Shown here one piece after another: positions 62,501 through 64,000 of a stretch of 64,000 nt of DNA (its first letter is position 1; each line of letters opens with the position of its first letter). Both the position numbers and the translations under genes were made by a program. This stretch comes from DASUCS01 sp041166385 (GTDB taxonomy: Bacteria; Actinomycetota; Acidimicrobiia; Acidimicrobiales; JACDCH01), in the NCBI GenBank assembly GCA_041166385.1, contig JBEEFW010000031.1:1-64000 (forward strand). Reading direction: 5' to 3'. The notes beneath the pieces were generated by a model, which was given only the letters and a program-made list of their open reading frames with translations, was not told the DNA's origin and did not search any database.

Positions 62501-63315
62501 ACGACCACCTCATCCAAGCGTGGGACGCGACCACCGGCGAGTTCAAGACGGGCTACCCCCGCCCGATCGACGACTTCACGATTCTCTCCACGCCCGCCAT
62601 CGCCGACGTCGGCGGCGCCGACGGGCAAGAGATTGTGGCGGGCAGCGGGCTCTACCTGCTGCACGCGTTCGGCGCGCTCGGGCAGGAGACACCGGGCTTC
62701 CCGAAGCTCACCGGCGGGTGGATCAACGCGGTGCCGGCCATCGGCGACGTCGACGGCGACGGCAAGCTCGAGATCGTCGCGGAGACGAGAGAGGGCTGGC
62801 GCTTCATGTGGGACCTCGACGCGCCCGCGTCGCCGACCGCAATTACCCAATGGCCCACCGACAGCCACGACGAGTGCCACACGAACCGTTACGGCACCGA
62901 TTGCCGGCCGCCGACGCCCGTGCGCAACCTGAAGATCGAGGGGCAGCAGGTCACGTTCGCACCGACGGGCGACGACTGGCTCTCTGGAAGGGCGTCTGCC
63001 TATGACGTGCGCGCGTCGAACGGACCGATCTCGACGTTCGCGGACTGGCAGAACGCGACGCCCGTCGCAACGCTCACCACCGCCGGCGCGGTGACGTTGC
63101 CCGCGGGCATGACGTCGGTGGCCGTAGTCGCAATCGACGACGCCGGCAACCGATCGATGATCGCGTCGACAGACGACCAACCCAGCGCGATCCCCCCGCC
63201 CGTCACTCCGAGCACATCGGTGCAGCCGCTCGCCCGCACCGGCGGCAGTGAGCCACTCATGCTCGTCGCTATGGTGATTTGCCTCGCGTTGATGCTGCGT
63301 CGGAAGGTGTCGTGA
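59509..63315 (+). CDS. Secreted subtilisin-like protease with FG-GAP repeats and LAxTG sorting signal
   Basis: A 1268-residue protein. The signal peptide is RRATVVALLVAALITIFGS. The S8 domain has Asp in VAVAIVDTGIRWD, His in AHNHGTGRATD and Ser in VTGSVATGQAGGAAGLL, an altered GTSxA motif. Eight FG-GAP-like calcium loops follow (DMNGDGTLEIV, DLDGDGTVEII, DLNGDGTLEIV, DLDGDGKLDMA, DVDGDGKLEIV), suggesting a beta-propeller. The end, LARTGG plus hydrophobic helix plus RRK, fits a class E sortase signal, so it is probably anchored to the cell wall. GTG 59509 (CCGGAG ribosome site) is preferred to GTG 59473. Confidence 0.85.
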   Translation: MKRRATVVALLVAALITIFGSTPTRATSGRFPSSNPDPRVGTPDDPEFDCAEPDDEDSATVDPCANVFDEEQNLFGFAPSSTKDTAKYLAGPNTGDGQISGVSADKAWKLTTGDDAVAVAIVDTGIRWDAERLRAKIHLKAEELPVPFASSSFDSNNDGVFNVDDYTSDPRVSDSNANTLLDGEDLIAAFSDGVDDDTNGYIDDIAGWDFFDNDNNPSDTSSYSAAHNHGTGRATDAAESTDDESGGAGMCPRCSIMPLRLWDSFVVIGDQYGMAATYAADNGAASLVAALGVMQNSKTAKAATHYAAKKGVALMEVSSDLNTANHNYPTNYDDAVFINGCVADVHGLASDFGELSTFMQKFGFGTQVNVSTWFRNSNLTQYGGHAHVCFEAVTGSVATGQAGGAAGLLASRGRELAGSIGGPLTSNEIKQLLTMTAEDVLPENTLGFGTPDPAQVGWDQHFGYGRADIGAAVARVAPGTIPPEASIDGPSWWAMLDPVTRPSIPVHAHVSASRSSGYTWQLQWAPGLEPLEGDFTTFANGGGTSSVDADLGSLPMGAIAAALPGSANGTPPTDPNQYTFTVRLIAEDAASNRGEDRKVFFAFHDPTLHAGWPRFVDSGGEQSPVLYDMNGDGTLEIVEANSSGELTVTQADGTLLPSFNNGHPWLLPPTYNAHLGAPAFASGAVPAPTSGFRSPVVHDIDGDLSPDIVVNAVDGRVYALSSNGHVKPGFPVTVDPALSAVATRTENNHVKRGFLASTTVADLDGDGTVEIIAAALDGHLYVWEPNGTLRSGFPVMLADPAAETFSGGELISTPAVGDLNGDGTLEIVEESSEVYGEGASVPSGPDDLQKAFERFAQNGVTGVLGDATGRIYAVDANGAYVPGWPQPIDALLPDILPFVAPAMTVAIGDLDDDGKDEVVAGLVSGEQRVFDGAGNDLYHFKEQGPVNGGHSGEVQHANLAEYPTLGDLDGDGKLDMAKGGATLNTAVNLLLVGQNLPYDHLIQAWDATTGEFKTGYPRPIDDFTILSTPAIADVGGADGQEIVAGSGLYLLHAFGALGQETPGFPKLTGGWINAVPAIGDVDGDGKLEIVAETREGWRFMWDLDAPASPTAITQWPTDSHDECHTNRYGTDCRPPTPVRNLKIEGQQVTFAPTGDDWLSGRASAYDVRASNGPISTFADWQNATPVATLTTAGAVTLPAGMTSVAVVAIDDAGNRSMIASTDDQPSAIPPPVTPSTSVQPLARTGGSEPLMLVAMVICLALMLRRKVS

Positions 63316-64000
63316 GGCTCGGACTGATCACACCGGTACTCACGTTGAATCCCAGGGTCCACAATTCGTGGGAGGAGACCGCGCCTTTCGATGCGGTGGT
63401 CGAGATCGCCGAGGCGGCTGACCGGCTCGGGTACCACCACATGACGTGCAGCGAGCATGTTGCGGTGCCTGCGGGCGAGATCGCCGCTCGCCGCGGTTCG
63501 CGCTACTTCGACCCGTTGGCCACATTCGGGTACCTCGCGGCGCGCACGACGCAGGTTCGCTTCGAGACGCACGTGCTCGTCCTCGGGTACCACCACCCGT
63601 TCGAGATCGCCAAGCGCTACGGGACGCTCGACGCCATCACCGGCGGACGAGTGATCTTGGGCGTCGGCGTCGGCTCCCTCGAGGAGGAGTTCGCATTGCT
63701 CGGCGCGCCGTTCGCTGATCGGGGCGAGCGCGGCGACGAGTCGTTGCGCGAGTTGCGCCGGATCATGGGTCGCCGCGAGGTCGACGGTTTCATCATCGAC
63801 CCGCACGCCGTGCAGGAGCGGATGCCGATCTGGATCGGCGGTCGCACGTTCCGCTCGTTGCGCCGTGCGGTCGAGCTGGCGGACGGCTGGTGTCCGTTCG
63901 GGCTGAAGGCCGACGCCGTCGCCGCGATGGTGCAGCGCGCCGGCCCGCTACCCGACGGATTCGAGGTCGTGCTGTTCCCTGAACCGATGCCCGACCCCGC
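63312..64000 (+). CDS. LLM-class F420-dependent oxidoreductase (3' end cut by window edge)
   Basis: About 229 residues of a luciferase-like protein: AVVEIAEAADRLGYHHMTCS, ARTTQVRFETHVLVLGYHHP, FEIAKRYGTLDAITGGRVIL, GVGVGSLEEEFALLGAPF and RMPIWIGGRTFRSLRRAVEL. The GTG at 63312 overlaps the stop of the protease (GTGA), an odd partner for a wall-anchored enzyme, so the coupling may be accidental. It is the third LLM gene in the window. Confidence 0.88.
   Translation, partial: MRLGLITPVLTLNPRVHNSWEETAPFDAVVEIAEAADRLGYHHMTCSEHVAVPAGEIAARRGSRYFDPLATFGYLAARTTQVRFETHVLVLGYHHPFEIAKRYGTLDAITGGRVILGVGVGSLEEEFALLGAPFADRGERGDESLRELRRIMGRREVDGFIIDPHAVQERMPIWIGGRTFRSLRRAVELADGWCPFGLKADAVAAMVQRAGPLPDGFEVVLFPEPMPDP

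Noticed and set aside
59461..63180. 1239-residue minus-strand frame over the protease
   Set aside because: It is an Arg/Val/His-rich mirror of the FG-GAP repeats. The plus strand has a signal peptide, catalytic triad and sorting signal.

Overview
The window is high-GC DNA that looks actinobacterial. It carries three F420-type luciferase-like oxidoreductases, a DUF222/HNH endonuclease, a HelD-like helicase, a protein with an IniB-like N-terminus and a LAxTG class E sortase signal. Many genes also have a TAnnnT -10 box 6-10 bases before the start codon and no Shine-Dalgarno, the pattern of leaderless mRNAs. The wealth of acyl-CoA dehydrogenases, SDRs, CoA ligases, a P450 and DUF35/thiolase genes suggests an Acidimicrobiia-like heterotroph; that placement is inference. 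I see no rRNA, tRNA, CRISPR array or intact insertion sequence.

Layout. 1-2.9 kb: minus-strand operon of ferredoxin, fused tandem acyl-CoA dehydrogenase, DUF35 protein and a carboxymuconolactone-decarboxylase-like gene. 3-11.9 kb: accessory stretch of small hypothetical proteins, lipoproteins, a chloramphenicol-phosphotransferase-like kinase, a DUF6869-like protein, an HNH endonuclease and a Nudix protein. 12.1-15.9 kb: P450-SDR-SDR-amidohydrolase operon. 16-18.4 kb: GGDEF/EAL membrane protein. 18.4-23.7 kb: FGGY kinase, PaaK-like ligase, SDR, MaoC-type dehydratase, LLM oxidoreductase. 23.7-26.7 kb: ATP-grasp-like protein, methyltransferase and glycosyltransferase. 26.7-31.9 kb: acyl-CoA synthetase, IniB-like coiled-coil protein, DUF2889 protein, LLM and SDR. 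31.9-34.6 kb: HelD-like helicase and YqgE/AlgH. 34.7-39.7 kb: SDR, zinc dehydrogenase, dienelactone hydrolase, SDR, CoA ligase. 39.8-46.6 kb: DUF1707-cyclase fusion, O-antigen-ligase-like protein, ECF sigma factor with a membrane partner, LamG protein. 46.6-55.5 kb: two divergent acyl-CoA dehydrogenase pairs flanking a CoA-transferase/DUF35/thiolase operon and two cupredoxin-like proteins. 55.5-64 kb: secreted beta-helix protein, small exported protein, zinc-finger/propeller membrane protein, FG-GAP subtilase, and a third LLM gene cut by the window edge.

How it fits together. Most of the enzymes form beta-oxidation-type modules: activation (CoA ligases, CoA-transferase), dehydrogenation (one fused and two split heteromeric dehydrogenases), hydration (MaoC), second oxidation (SDRs) and cleavage (thiolase with DUF35), plus P450/ferredoxin hydroxylation. 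The style resembles actinobacterial steroid or isoprenoid side-chain degradation, but no ring-cleavage gene is present, so the substrate is unknown. Six copies of a 16-bp inverted repeat, consensus CTGACAYGRGCGTCAG, sit on the promoters of six of these catabolic units. They point to one regulon under a repressor encoded outside the window. A second pattern is a set of long, sequence-unrelated near-perfect palindromes immediately 3' of genes.
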